Assembly: GCA_030916665.1 (NCBI GenBank)
Contig: JAUPWC010000587.1
Coordinates: 1 to 5,104, forward strand
DNA from: Verrucomicrobiota bacterium
Lineage (GTDB): Bacteria; Verrucomicrobiota; Verrucomicrobiia; Opitutales; Opitutaceae
Length of the DNA stretch: 5,104 nt
Reading direction: 5' to 3'
Part shown: piece by piece, positions 1 to 5,104 of the stretch
Position numbering within the stretch: the first letter of the stretch is position 1
Layout: every line of letters begins with the position of its first letter
Notes under the pieces: model-generated
What the model was told of the DNA's origin: nothing
The model's input: the letters and a program-made list of their open reading frames with translations, nothing else
Databases searched by the model: none
Program-made: the position numbers and the translations under genes

Positions 1-1
1 G

Positions 2-439
2 ATCTACCGCCCGCACTGGCACGCCACCATGCTCGACGACGCCGAGATCCTGCCCGGCGCGAAGGAACTGCTCGCCGCGCTGCGTGCCCGCGGGGTGAAG
101 ACCGCGGTTTTCACCAACAAACACGGCCCGTCCTCCCGCGCCGTTTGCGCGCATCTCGGCCTCGCCCCGCTGCTCGACGGCAATTTCGGCGCGACTGACA
201 CGCCGTGGCTCAAACCCGCACCCGCCTTCGCGCAGCATGTGCTCAAGCAGCTCGGCGCCGACGCGAAGACCACGCTGCTGGTTGGCGATTCGCCTTTCGA
301 CGTGCAGGCCGCGCAGAATGCCGGCTTCGCCTTCATCGGCGTGACCACCGGCACGCACACCGCCGATGAGCTGCGCGCCGCCGGTGCCGGGCGCGTGTGT
401 GCCGGTCTGCCCGAGGTTGCCCGCGCATTGGGATTCTGA
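2..439 (+). CDS. HAD-superfamily hydrolase, phosphoglycolate-phosphatase-like (5'-truncated by window edge)
   Basis: This is the C-terminal 145 residues of a haloacid-dehalogenase-type phosphatase; the frame is open back to the first base, so the true start lies to the left. Visible motifs, counting from the Met codon at 29: the PGAKELL helix that follows the cap domain (9-15); motif II as VFTNK (27-31, Thr29); the motif III lysine in a KPAP sequence (Lys62); and motif IV as GDSPFD (86-91, Asp87 and Asp91, Mg2+ ligands). The nucleophile motif DxDxT should be upstream of the window and cannot be checked. The TNK and KPxP pattern is typical of the Gph/PGMB-like subfamily, which dephosphorylates small phosphate esters such as 2-phosphoglycolate in the cytoplasm; the substrate here is unknown. 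The Met at 29 is internal, because conserved sequence continues upstream of it. The gene converges on the DUF1304 gene, and its stop abuts the 440-512 inverted repeat. Confidence 0.88.
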   Translation: MYRPHWHATMLDDAEILPGAKELLAALRARGVKTAVFTNKHGPSSRAVCAHLGLAPLLDGNFGATDTPWLKPAPAFAQHVLKQLGADAKTTLLVGDSPFDVQAAQNAGFAFIGVTTGTHTADELRAAGAGRVCAGLPEVARALGF

Positions 440-512
440 GGTGGAGCGCGTTGACCTCAACGCGCTTTCCGCCCTGCCCGATCCGAACGCGTTGGGGTCA
501 ACGCGTTCCACC
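440..512. repeat. Long imperfect inverted repeat between two convergent stop codons (possible terminator or dispersed palindromic element)
   Basis: Arms 440-464 and 488-512 are complementary over 25 bases with two exceptions (446/506 and 457/495). Both exceptions are G-U wobbles in plus-strand RNA but A/C mismatches in minus-strand RNA. The spacer is 465-487. Each arm is also a hairpin: 445-454 pairs perfectly with 457-466, and 485-494 with 499-508, both built on a CGCGTTG core. The element exactly fills the gap between the stop at 437-439 (+) and the stop at 514-516 (-). No T-tract follows on either strand, so it is not a classical intrinsic terminator, though it could stop or stabilise both converging transcripts. 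It is similar in size and plan to the element at 4959-5028. Confidence 0.8.
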
Positions 513-513
513 C

Positions 514-870
514 TCACCCCACCCAACTCAGCGCCAACGCCAACGCCGCCGGCAGCGCCTGGACAAACAGAATCTTCCGGCCCACCGTCGCGGCGCCGAA
601 GATTCCCGCCACGATCACGCAGCCGAGGAAGAAGAGCCGGATCGCTTCGCCCTCCGCCCCCAGTGACAAACCCCAACCCAACCCCGCGGCGAGAAACCCG
701 TTGTAGAGCCCTTGGTTCGCGGCAAGCGCCTTGGTGACCTGCGCCTTCTCCTCGGTCAGTTTGAACACCCGCCGCCCGAGCGGCTTCGTCCACAGAAACA
801 TTTCCAGCACAAGAAACCAGACGTGCAGCAGGGCGACGAGGACGGTGAGGACGGTGGCGGCGGTTTGCAT
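514..870 (-). CDS. DUF1304 family four-helix membrane protein
   Basis: The 118-residue protein matches the DUF1304 family in length and in its recognisable blocks: the EMFLW motif at the end of helix 1 (23-27), the AANQGLYNGFLAAGL block (50-64), the FFLGCVIVAGIFGAATV helix (80-96), and a terminal KILFVQALPA block (99-108). Four membrane segments are expected, at about 3-26, 50-70, 77-96 and 99-117, with a short polar loop (28-47) carrying the charged residues. The family is a small bacterial inner-membrane protein of unknown function. Its ATG lies only 4 bases after the stop of the MaoC-type gene, so the two are probably co-transcribed. No strong Shine-Dalgarno motif precedes it. Family assignment is firm; function is unknown. 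Confidence 0.9.
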   Translation of the reverse strand: MQTAATVLTVLVALLHVWFLVLEMFLWTKPLGRRVFKLTEEKAQVTKALAANQGLYNGFLAAGLGWGLSLGAEGEAIRLFFLGCVIVAGIFGAATVGRKILFVQALPAALALALSWVG

Positions 871-874
871 AAAG

Positions 875-1321
875 TCAGGTCGCCGGCTTTCGCGCGATCA
901 ACAGGTTCGCCGTCATCTCCTGCACGGCCTTGCCGTCCTGGTTGAGCGTGCGGCAGCGCAGGTTCAGGTTGCCGAATTCCGTGCGCACCGGGTGCGGCTC
1001 GAGGCCGGCCACCTCCATCACCACGCGCAGGCGGTCGCCGGGCCTCACCGGTCGCGGCCAGCGCAGGTTCTCCACGCCCTGCCCGATCACACCGTCGCGC
1101 AACGGCATCTCGCCACGCACCATGAGGCCCATGCTGATCGCCGCCGTGTGCCAGCCGCTGGCCACGAGGCCGCGGAAGTGGGTTGCCTTCGCCGCCTCGG
1201 CGTCGGTGTGGAAGGGCTGGGGATCATGGCGCCGCGCGAAGTCGATGATCTCCTCCGCGGTCACGGTATGTTCCGGCGTGTTGTAGCGGTCGCCCAATTT
1301 GAGATCCTCGAAAGCGAGCAT
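875..1321 (-). CDS. MaoC-like (R)-specific hydratase, hotdog fold
   Basis: The 148-residue protein has the single-hotdog MaoC layout. After an N-terminal FEDLKLGDRY (4-13) comes the hydratase motif FARRHDPQPFHTD (28-40) with the catalytic Asp33 and His38 spaced as in (R)-specific enoyl-CoA hydratases, then the conserved GLVASGWHTAA helix (about 51-61), and a C-terminal beta section with RPVRPGDRL. Such enzymes hydrate trans-2-enoyl-CoA or related thioesters in the cytoplasm, in beta-oxidation, polyhydroxyalkanoate supply or short-chain acyl catabolism; the substrate cannot be read from the sequence. The ATG at 1321 is chosen because it starts directly before the conserved FEDL block; the longer open frame upstream is antisense to the DUF2059 gene and matches nothing I recognise. 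The gene is first of a two-gene unit with the DUF1304 gene and is divergent from the DUF2059 gene. Confidence 0.9.
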   Translation of the reverse strand: MLAFEDLKLGDRYNTPEHTVTAEEIIDFARRHDPQPFHTDAEAAKATHFRGLVASGWHTAAISMGLMVRGEMPLRDGVIGQGVENLRWPRPVRPGDRLRVVMEVAGLEPHPVRTEFGNLNLRCRTLNQDGKAVQEMTANLLIARKPAT

Positions 1322-1420
1322 GGTCTTGTAACGGTTCGGAGATTGCAGCGCGCCCCGACAGGCCGCAACCTCCGCTTTCAACCGCCGGCCGGGGGCCACC
1401 AGCCGGCATGCTCCACCCCC
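1322..1420. promoter_or_regulatory. Divergent intergenic spacer between MaoC-type and DUF2059 genes
   Basis: This 99-base spacer must hold the 5' ends of both divergent genes. I see no convincing -35/-10 pair on either strand and no Shine-Dalgarno motif before either ATG. The part nearest the DUF2059 gene is very GC-rich, with a GCCGGC sequence at 1384-1389 and again at 1402-1407. Each copy is palindromic, so the pair could form a 6-bp stem. Promoter function is inferred from gene orientation only. Confidence 0.3.
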
Positions 1421-1912
1421 ATGAAAAAATCGCTCCTCCTCCTCGCGGTGCTCGCCCTTTCCCCGGCGGCATTCGCCCAAGACAACGCCGCCAAGCTGGC
1501 CCTCGCCCGCGAAGCCATCAGCGCCATGCAGGCCGACAAGATGTTCGACGGCATGGCCGCCCAGATGAAACAGATGGCCGCGCAGCAGACCCGCCTGCCC
1601 GCCACCGCCACCCCCGAGCAGATCAAGCAAGCCGAGGAACTGCAGGGCAAGATCCTCGACCTTTCCATGAGCGAGGCCAAGGCCATGGTCGGCAAGATGG
1701 ACGCCATCTACGCCTCCGTTTACAGCGAAGCTGAGCTCAAGGCCATGGTCGCTTTCTTCAAGTCGCCGGAGGGCCTGTCCATGATGGCCAAGCAGCCGCA
1801 GGTGATGGCGCAGATGATGCCCCTCATCCAAGGCATGCAGCAGTCCCTCATGCCCAAGATCCAGAAACTCGTCGAGGACGCCCGCGCCGCCGCCAAACCG
1901 GCCACGCCCTGA
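1421..1912 (+). CDS. Secreted DUF2059-family protein, methionine-rich
   Basis: The 163-residue product starts with a clear Sec signal peptide: MKK, a hydrophobic Leu/Ala core, and a likely cleavage after AFA at residue 19, leaving a mature protein that begins QDN. The mature part is helical and rich in Met, Gln, Ala and Lys. At about 95-150 lies the DUF2059 signature, AIYASVYSEAELKAMVAFFKSPEG and the following helix (AELKA, FFKSPEG at 112-118), with the family's typical aromatic and SPxG residues. DUF2059 proteins are periplasmic or exported proteins without a known biochemical role. The start at 1421 is set by the signal peptide; upstream in-frame codons are antisense to the MaoC-type gene. 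The gene stands alone, is divergent from the MaoC-type gene and is followed 19 bases later by a strong terminator, so it is probably monocistronic. Confidence 0.88.
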   Translation: MKKSLLLLAVLALSPAAFAQDNAAKLALAREAISAMQADKMFDGMAAQMKQMAAQQTRLPATATPEQIKQAEELQGKILDLSMSEAKAMVGKMDAIYASVYSEAELKAMVAFFKSPEGLSMMAKQPQVMAQMMPLIQGMQQSLMPKIQKLVEDARAAAKPATP

Positions 1913-1931
1913 TTCCGCCCCGCTCTTTTCG

Positions 1932-1958
1932 GCCCGCCGCACCCCGGCGGGCTTTTTT
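1932..1958 (+). terminator. Intrinsic terminator of the DUF2059 gene
   Basis: A perfect 8-bp GC stem (GCCCGCCG at 1932-1939, CGGCGGGC at 1945-1952) with a 5-base loop is followed at once by six Ts (1953-1958). It lies 19 bases after the stop codon at 1912 and 12 bases before the end of the convergent gene. It has no T-run on the other strand, so it serves only the plus direction. Confidence 0.92.
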
Positions 1959-1970
1959 ATGCCCGCAGCG

Positions 1971-2357
1971 TCACGCCCCCGGCCCGAAAGCCAGCGCGTG
2001 CAGCCCGGCCCCCAGCATGAACAGGCAGATGAAGGCGGCGTTGGTCGCCTTCGGGACTTCTTTCCAGAACAACGGCTGCAGGATTGCACGCAGCACCCAC
2101 AGGGCGGTCAACCCGCCCAGCAACAGACGGCCCAACGCCGTCGCCGTGAGCTCGGCCGCATTGAGCACGAGCACCGCCGCCAGCAGGAGCAGGAATGCCA
2201 TCAGCATGATGTTCAACACCTGCATCACCCCGCGGTTCACCGGGTGCAGCTTCGGCAGCTCCTCCTGCCAGCGAAACAGCCGCCAGAAACCCAGGTGGAA
2301 CATGGCCAACGCCACATCGTAGCCCGCCGCCGCATAGATCCAGGTCTGGTTTTGCAT
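1971..2357 (-). CDS. Small four-helix integral membrane protein, unnamed family
   Basis: The 128-residue protein has four predicted membrane segments at about 7-28, 44-66, 73-97 and 104-124, with short loops. Conspicuous, probably conserved features are the aromatic and His-containing first helix (YDVALAMFHLGFWRLFRW, 13-30), a loop with an acidic pair and PVNRG (39-43), and QVLNI at 46-50. This pattern looks like a small membrane protein seen in several environmental phyla, but I cannot name a family or give a function. The ATG at 2357 is preferred over a more upstream in-frame Met (at 2510), because the extra 51 residues are charged and would overlap the start of recD2. The gene converges on the DUF2059 gene and is divergent from recD2. 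Confidence 0.75.
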   Translation of the reverse strand: MQNQTWIYAAAGYDVALAMFHLGFWRLFRWQEELPKLHPVNRGVMQVLNIMLMAFLLLLAAVLVLNAAELTATALGRLLLGGLTALWVLRAILQPLFWKEVPKATNAAFICLFMLGAGLHALAFGPGA

Positions 2358-2451
2358 CGGCCGCAAGCTGCCCGGGGCTGGCCGATCGGTCAACTCGCAG
2401 CGTATTTTGTGCTTTTTATGGCCATTCCTTTCCCTGCATCGTGACTCATCC
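2358..2451. promoter_or_regulatory. Divergent spacer upstream of recD2 and the membrane-protein gene
   Basis: This 94-base spacer separates two divergent starts. It contains an AT-rich patch (about 2401-2420, with TATTTT at 2403-2408 and CTTTTTATG ending at 2420) that stands out in this GC-rich sequence and is the most likely place for promoter melting. I could not pair it with a good -35 hexamer on either strand. A nine-codon reading frame (ATG at 2418, stop at 2442-2444) lies just ahead of the recD2 start; it is probably fortuitous. No Shine-Dalgarno motif precedes the GTG at 2452. Confidence 0.3.
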
Positions 2452-5104
2452 GTGGCGGCCTCCCCTGCAGAAACCCTGACCGGCGTCCTCGAGCGCATCA
2501 TCTTCTTCAACGAGGAGAACCACTACACCATCGCGGAACTCAAACCCGACGGCGTGAAAGGGGCCGACGCGCGCGTGACCATCACCGGCCCGCTGCCCGG
2601 CGTGCAGTGCGGCGAAACGCTCCAGCTCTCCGGCGAATGGACCAGGCACGCGCAGCACGGCGCGCAGTTCAAGGTCGTCACCTTCAAGAGCGAGCTCCCT
2701 TCCTCCGTTTACGGCATCCGCAAATACCTCGGCAGCGGCCTCGTGCCCGGCATCGGCAAGGTTTACGCCAACAAGATCGTGGACGCCTTCGGCACCGACA
2801 CCTTCCGCGTGTTGAGCGAGGAATCGGGCAAACTCCGCAAGGTCCCCGGCATCGGCAAGGTCCGCGCCACCTCCATCAAACAGGCCTGGGACGAGCAGCG
2901 CACGCTGCGCGAGGTGCACATCTTCCTTCAGACCTACGGTGTCACCACCGCCCAGTGCGTGCGCATCGTGAAAAAGTGGGACGCCGCCGCGCAGAAGATC
3001 ATCCAAGCCGAGCCCTACAAGCTTGCCCGCGAGATTGACGGCATCGGTTTCAAGACCGCCGACCGCCTCGCCATCAACCTCGGCTTCGCCAACGACGCCC
3101 CGCCCCGCCTCGACGCCGGCCTGATCTACGCGCTCCAAACCCTGGAAGAGGAAGGCCACACCGCCTTTCCCGAGGAGGACCTCATCACCCACGCCGCCAC
3201 GATGCTCGAGACCTCGGCCGAACGCGTCCGCGCCCGCGTCGCCGCCCTGATCCAGGCCAAGGATCTCGTCCGCCAGGCCAACGCCTTCATCCAGCTCCCT
3301 CACAACGACCGCTTCGAAACCAAGATCGCCGCCGTCGTTCATCGCCTCAACGCCGTGCCCTCCGGCCTGCCGGCCATCAAGATCGACGCCGCCGTGAAGT
3401 GGGCGCAGGACAAAGCCGGCTTCGAGTTTCACCCGCTCCAGTCCGTCGCGATCTCCCACGCGCTCGCCCACAAGTTCACCATCCTCACCGGCGGGCCGGG
3501 CACGGGCAAAGCGCAGCCGTTTCACGCATTGGTGCTCACGCCGGTGGGCTTCCGCCGCATCGGCCAGCTCCGACCGGGCGATGAGATTATCACCGCCGAA
3601 GGGCCTGTCGCCCGCGTTCGCAGCATTCATCCGCAAGGCATTAAGCCCGTCTTTCGTGTCACTTTCAGTGATGGACGATCGTGCGAATGCTGCGGGGACC
3701 ACCTGTGGAAGGTGTGGACACGCACCTCCGTCTGGAGCCCGGTGAAGCAAAAAAAAATCCGGTCTCGTGGCTGGCGTATCGTGCCTCTCTCTTACGTGCA
3801 ACGCCGCCTGACCGAGCAGCGCTCGGAAAACGAACGCATGGGCGTGCCGTTGCTCACGCCTTGCGGTGCCCTTCCAGACCTTGCCCTGCCTTGCGACCCC
3901 TACGTGCTCGGAGCTTTGATTGGTGACGGCAACCTCGGCGACGCCGTGCTACTCACCACCACCGATCAGGAGCTGCACGCGCGCGTGGCGGAGCTTGTCG
4001 CCCCGCTGGGCATCCGGCTCAAACCGGTAACTCTGCACGGCGTTCCAACCATAACCTATCGTCTTGTCGCGGGCGGCAAGGGCCGTCCGAACCCCTTGCG
4101 CGATGCGATCGTGCGTCTCGGTCTGGCCGTAAATTCCGAAGCCAAGTTCATTCCTCCCGAATATTTCAAGGCGTCATACGCCCAGCGCATGGAGCTGCTC
4201 CGCGGTCTGCTTGATACCGACGGCACCGTGGACAAACTTGGCAACGTCTCCTTTTCCTCTTGTTCCCACCGTCTCGCGAAGGATTTCCAAGCCCTCGCCT
4301 GGTCGGTCGGTTGCATCGCGAACTTGGGCGCGACCAAGAAAACCACGTTTACCTACCGTGGGAAAAAAAAGGCCGGTCGGGATGCCTACACCGTATTGGT
4401 CCAGCATGCGGACACGGCCAGTCTGTTCACACTCTCCCGAAAAAAGCGGCGCACGGTGCGTCTCAAGCCGCGCAAGCGGTTCGCTCATCGCGTGCGCATC
4501 GTTTCGATCACCCCGACCGAGCCGCAGGAGTGTGTCTGTATCTCGGTCGATTCCGCATCTGGCCTCTACGTCACCAACGATTACGTGGTGACGCACAACA
4601 CCACGATCCTCCGCGCCCTCGTGGACATCCTGAAAGCCAAGAAGGCGCGCGTGACCCTCGCCGCCCCCACCGGCCGCGCCGCCCAACGCCTCGCCGAGAC
4701 GACCGGCGGCTTTGCGTCCACCATTCACCGCCTGCTCGCCTACGATCCGGCCGGCGGCGGCTTCGTGCACAACGAATCCAAGCCGCTCGCCACCGACTTC
4801 CTCATCGTGGACGAGTCCTCGATGCTCGACACGCGCCTCGCCGCCGCGCTCCTGCAGGCCGTGCCCGTGCGCGCCCACCTGCTCCTCGTCGGCGACATCG
4901 ACCAGCTGCCGAGCGTGGGCGCCGGCAACGTGCTGAAGGACCTGATCGCGGTTTCTCATGGAGGCCGGGTGCCCCCACCCCGCTCCTCCGCTGTTGCCGG
5001 GGTCGGTGACCCCGGTCCGGGCTCTCCAGCCCCCGCCTCGTCCCTCATCCCCGTCACGCGCCTCCAGTTCGTCTACCGCCAGGGCAAGGAAAGCGCCATC
5101 GTCA
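2452..5104 (+). CDS. recD2: RecD2/YrrC-type ATP-dependent DNA helicase, intein-containing (3' end beyond window)
   Basis: This SF1 5'-3' helicase of the RecD2 type (RecBCD-independent, linked to DNA repair) reads without a stop to the window edge: 884 codons, of which 363 are intein. In order: an N-terminal OB-like block with GVLERIIFFNEENHYT (about 11-26); helix-hairpin-helix motifs around PGIGK at 99-103 and 132-136 and around DGIGFKTADR at 196-205; Walker A TGGPGTGK (346-353), split by the intein from TTILRAL (717-723); motif Ia APTGRAAQRL (738-747); STIHRLL (756-762); Walker B VDESSMLD (786-793); motif III VGDIDQLPSVGAGN (813-826); then a 30-residue Gly/Pro/Ser/Ala-rich insert (834-863) before IPVTRLQFVYRQG (866-878). 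Helicase motifs V and VI should follow outside the window. The GTG at 2452 is chosen because it lies six codons before the conserved ETLTGVLER start; no in-frame ATG exists nearby. Activity should need intein splicing, since the ATP site is divided. Confidence 0.93.
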   Translation, partial: MAASPAETLTGVLERIIFFNEENHYTIAELKPDGVKGADARVTITGPLPGVQCGETLQLSGEWTRHAQHGAQFKVVTFKSELPSSVYGIRKYLGSGLVPGIGKVYANKIVDAFGTDTFRVLSEESGKLRKVPGIGKVRATSIKQAWDEQRTLREVHIFLQTYGVTTAQCVRIVKKWDAAAQKIIQAEPYKLAREIDGIGFKTADRLAINLGFANDAPPRLDAGLIYALQTLEEEGHTAFPEEDLITHAATMLETSAERVRARVAALIQAKDLVRQANAFIQLPHNDRFETKIAAVVHRLNAVPSGLPAIKIDAAVKWAQDKAGFEFHPLQSVAISHALAHKFTILTGGPGTGKAQPFHALVLTPVGFRRIGQLRPGDEIITAEGPVARVRSIHPQGIKPVFRVTFSDGRSCECCGDHLWKVWTRTSVWSPVKQKKIRSRGWRIVPLSYVQRRLTEQRSENERMGVPLLTPCGALPDLALPCDPYVLGALIGDGNLGDAVLLTTTDQELHARVAELVAPLGIRLKPVTLHGVPTITYRLVAGGKGRPNPLRDAIVRLGLAVNSEAKFIPPEYFKASYAQRMELLRGLLDTDGTVDKLGNVSFSSCSHRLAKDFQALAWSVGCIANLGATKKTTFTYRGKKKAGRDAYTVLVQHADTASLFTLSRKKRRTVRLKPRKRFAHRVRIVSITPTEPQECVCISVDSASGLYVTNDYVVTHNTTILRALVDILKAKKARVTLAAPTGRAAQRLAETTGGFASTIHRLLAYDPAGGGFVHNESKPLATDFLIVDESSMLDTRLAAALLQAVPVRAHLLLVGDIDQLPSVGAGNVLKDLIAVSHGGRVPPPRSSAVAGVGDPGPGSPAPASSLIPVTRLQFVYRQGKESAIV
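3511..4599 (+). mobile_element. Class 3 intein with LAGLIDADG homing endonuclease, in the RecD2 Walker A motif
   Basis: A 363-residue in-frame insertion separates GGPGTGK from TTILRAL; removing it restores a perfect P-loop. Block A is AQPFHALVLTPVGF, with Ala1 in place of a Cys/Ser nucleophile. Block B is CCGDHLW, with His64 and Trp66 (the usual TxxH is CxxH, Cys61). Block F is CVCISVDSASGLYVT with Cys343 at the position usually held by Asp. Block G is VVTHN, with His362 and Asn363, followed by Thr+1. Trp, block F Cys and Thr+1 form the signature of class 3 inteins, in which block F Cys attacks the N-terminal splice junction. The endonuclease has two LAGLIDADG motifs, YVLGALIGDG (131-140, Asp139) and LLRGLLDTDG (229-238, Asp237), both with the catalytic Asp. 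The segment uses many A/T-ending codons (CGT, GAT, ATT, GAA) and two long A-runs, unlike the flanking exteins, which points to horizontal entry. Both splicing and homing look functional; neither is proven. Confidence 0.93.
4959..5028. repeat. Palindromic repeat-like element inserted in frame within recD2
   Basis: The element is bounded by TGGAG (4959-4963) and CTCCA (5024-5028), which are complementary. Inside are a short hairpin (GGGTG 4967-4971, CACCC 4976-4980) and a perfect 8-bp hairpin with a 3-base loop (4997-5004 with 5008-5015). The outer arms extend imperfectly through GCC/GGG-type pairs. It encodes most of a low-complexity stretch (residues 834-863, rich in Gly, Pro, Ser and Ala) between two conserved helicase blocks, DLIA and IPVTRL, that are normally almost adjacent. 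Such behaviour resembles palindromic elements known to insert in frame in genes (for example Rickettsia palindromic elements), but relation to any named family is not shown. Exact ends are uncertain by several bases. Confidence 0.6.

Noticed and set aside
1375..1416. Possible third, degenerate copy of the palindromic element upstream of the DUF2059 gene
   Set aside because: Read on the minus strand it starts with GTGGAG and has a GCCGGC stem, but the second hairpin and the closing arm are missing. In GC-rich DNA this is not convincing.
731..1420. In-frame extension upstream of the DUF2059 start
   Set aside because: It would bury a clear signal peptide and runs antisense across both the MaoC-type and DUF1304 genes. 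The ATG at 1421 is the sensible start.
1322..2089. In-frame extension of the MaoC-type gene up to 2089 (-)
   Set aside because: The added 256 residues are the antisense of the DUF2059 gene and its terminator. Length and conserved start fit the 148-residue version.
2418..2444. Nine-codon leader frame just upstream of recD2
   Set aside because: It has no ribosome binding site and no regulatory codon run or attenuator-like stem. It is probably chance.
2446..3801. Long antisense open frame (about 450 codons) opposite recD2
   Set aside because: It mirrors the helicase frame, where strong GC3 bias suppresses stops. Its translation is rich in Gly, Val, Asp and Glu with no recognisable domain, whereas the plus strand has complete helicase and intein motifs.
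3511..4599. Reading the recD2 interruption as a pseudogene, group I or II intron, or transposon
   Set aside because: The frame is open throughout, intein blocks A, B, F and G and both endonuclease motifs are intact, and excision at the protein level restores a perfect P-loop. No transposon ends or intron core are visible.
4174..4959. Antisense open frame of 261 codons across the intein C-terminus and motif II
   Set aside because: The plus strand encodes invariant intein and helicase motifs throughout; the antisense product resembles nothing known and is explained by codon bias.

Overview
The window is GC-rich and densely coded. Coding bias and gene content (a DUF1304 membrane protein, a MaoC-type dehydratase, a secreted DUF2059 protein, a YrrC-type RecD2 helicase with few Shine-Dalgarno motifs) suggest a Gram-negative environmental bacterium. 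Verrucomicrobiota of the Opitutaceae type is my best guess, made from general resemblance and not from any marker gene.

Layout. Positions 2-439 (+) hold the C-terminal part of a HAD-superfamily phosphatase that runs in from the left edge. The 73 bases between its stop codon and the next, convergent stop are filled by a long inverted repeat (440-512). On the minus strand, a MaoC-type hydratase (1321-875) and a four-helix DUF1304 membrane protein (870-514) form a tight two-gene unit. A 99-base divergent spacer separates them from a secreted, methionine-rich DUF2059 protein (1421-1912, +), which ends in a clear intrinsic terminator (1932-1958). Convergent to it is an unnamed four-helix membrane protein (2357-1971, -). 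A short divergent spacer with an AT-rich patch then leads to recD2 (2452 to beyond the right edge, +).

The outstanding feature is recD2. Its reading frame is open from 2452 to the window end but is interrupted twice by in-frame insertions. The first is a complete 363-residue intein (3511-4599), placed between Lys and Thr of the Walker A motif. It has the Trp-Cys-Thr signature of class 3 inteins, no N-terminal nucleophile (it starts with Ala), and a two-motif LAGLIDADG homing endonuclease with both catalytic aspartates. The helicase cannot have a working ATP site until this intein splices. The second is a roughly 30-codon Gly/Pro/Ala/Ser-rich insert after helicase motif III (about 4951-5040), encoded by a 70-base palindromic element (4959-5028). 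This element resembles the intergenic inverted repeat at 440-512 in length and hairpin layout. The two may belong to one dispersed repeat family, one copy of which has landed in frame inside a DNA-repair helicase.

Apart from recD2, the genes look like ordinary chromosomal housekeeping or hypothetical genes, and no shared pathway among them is evident.
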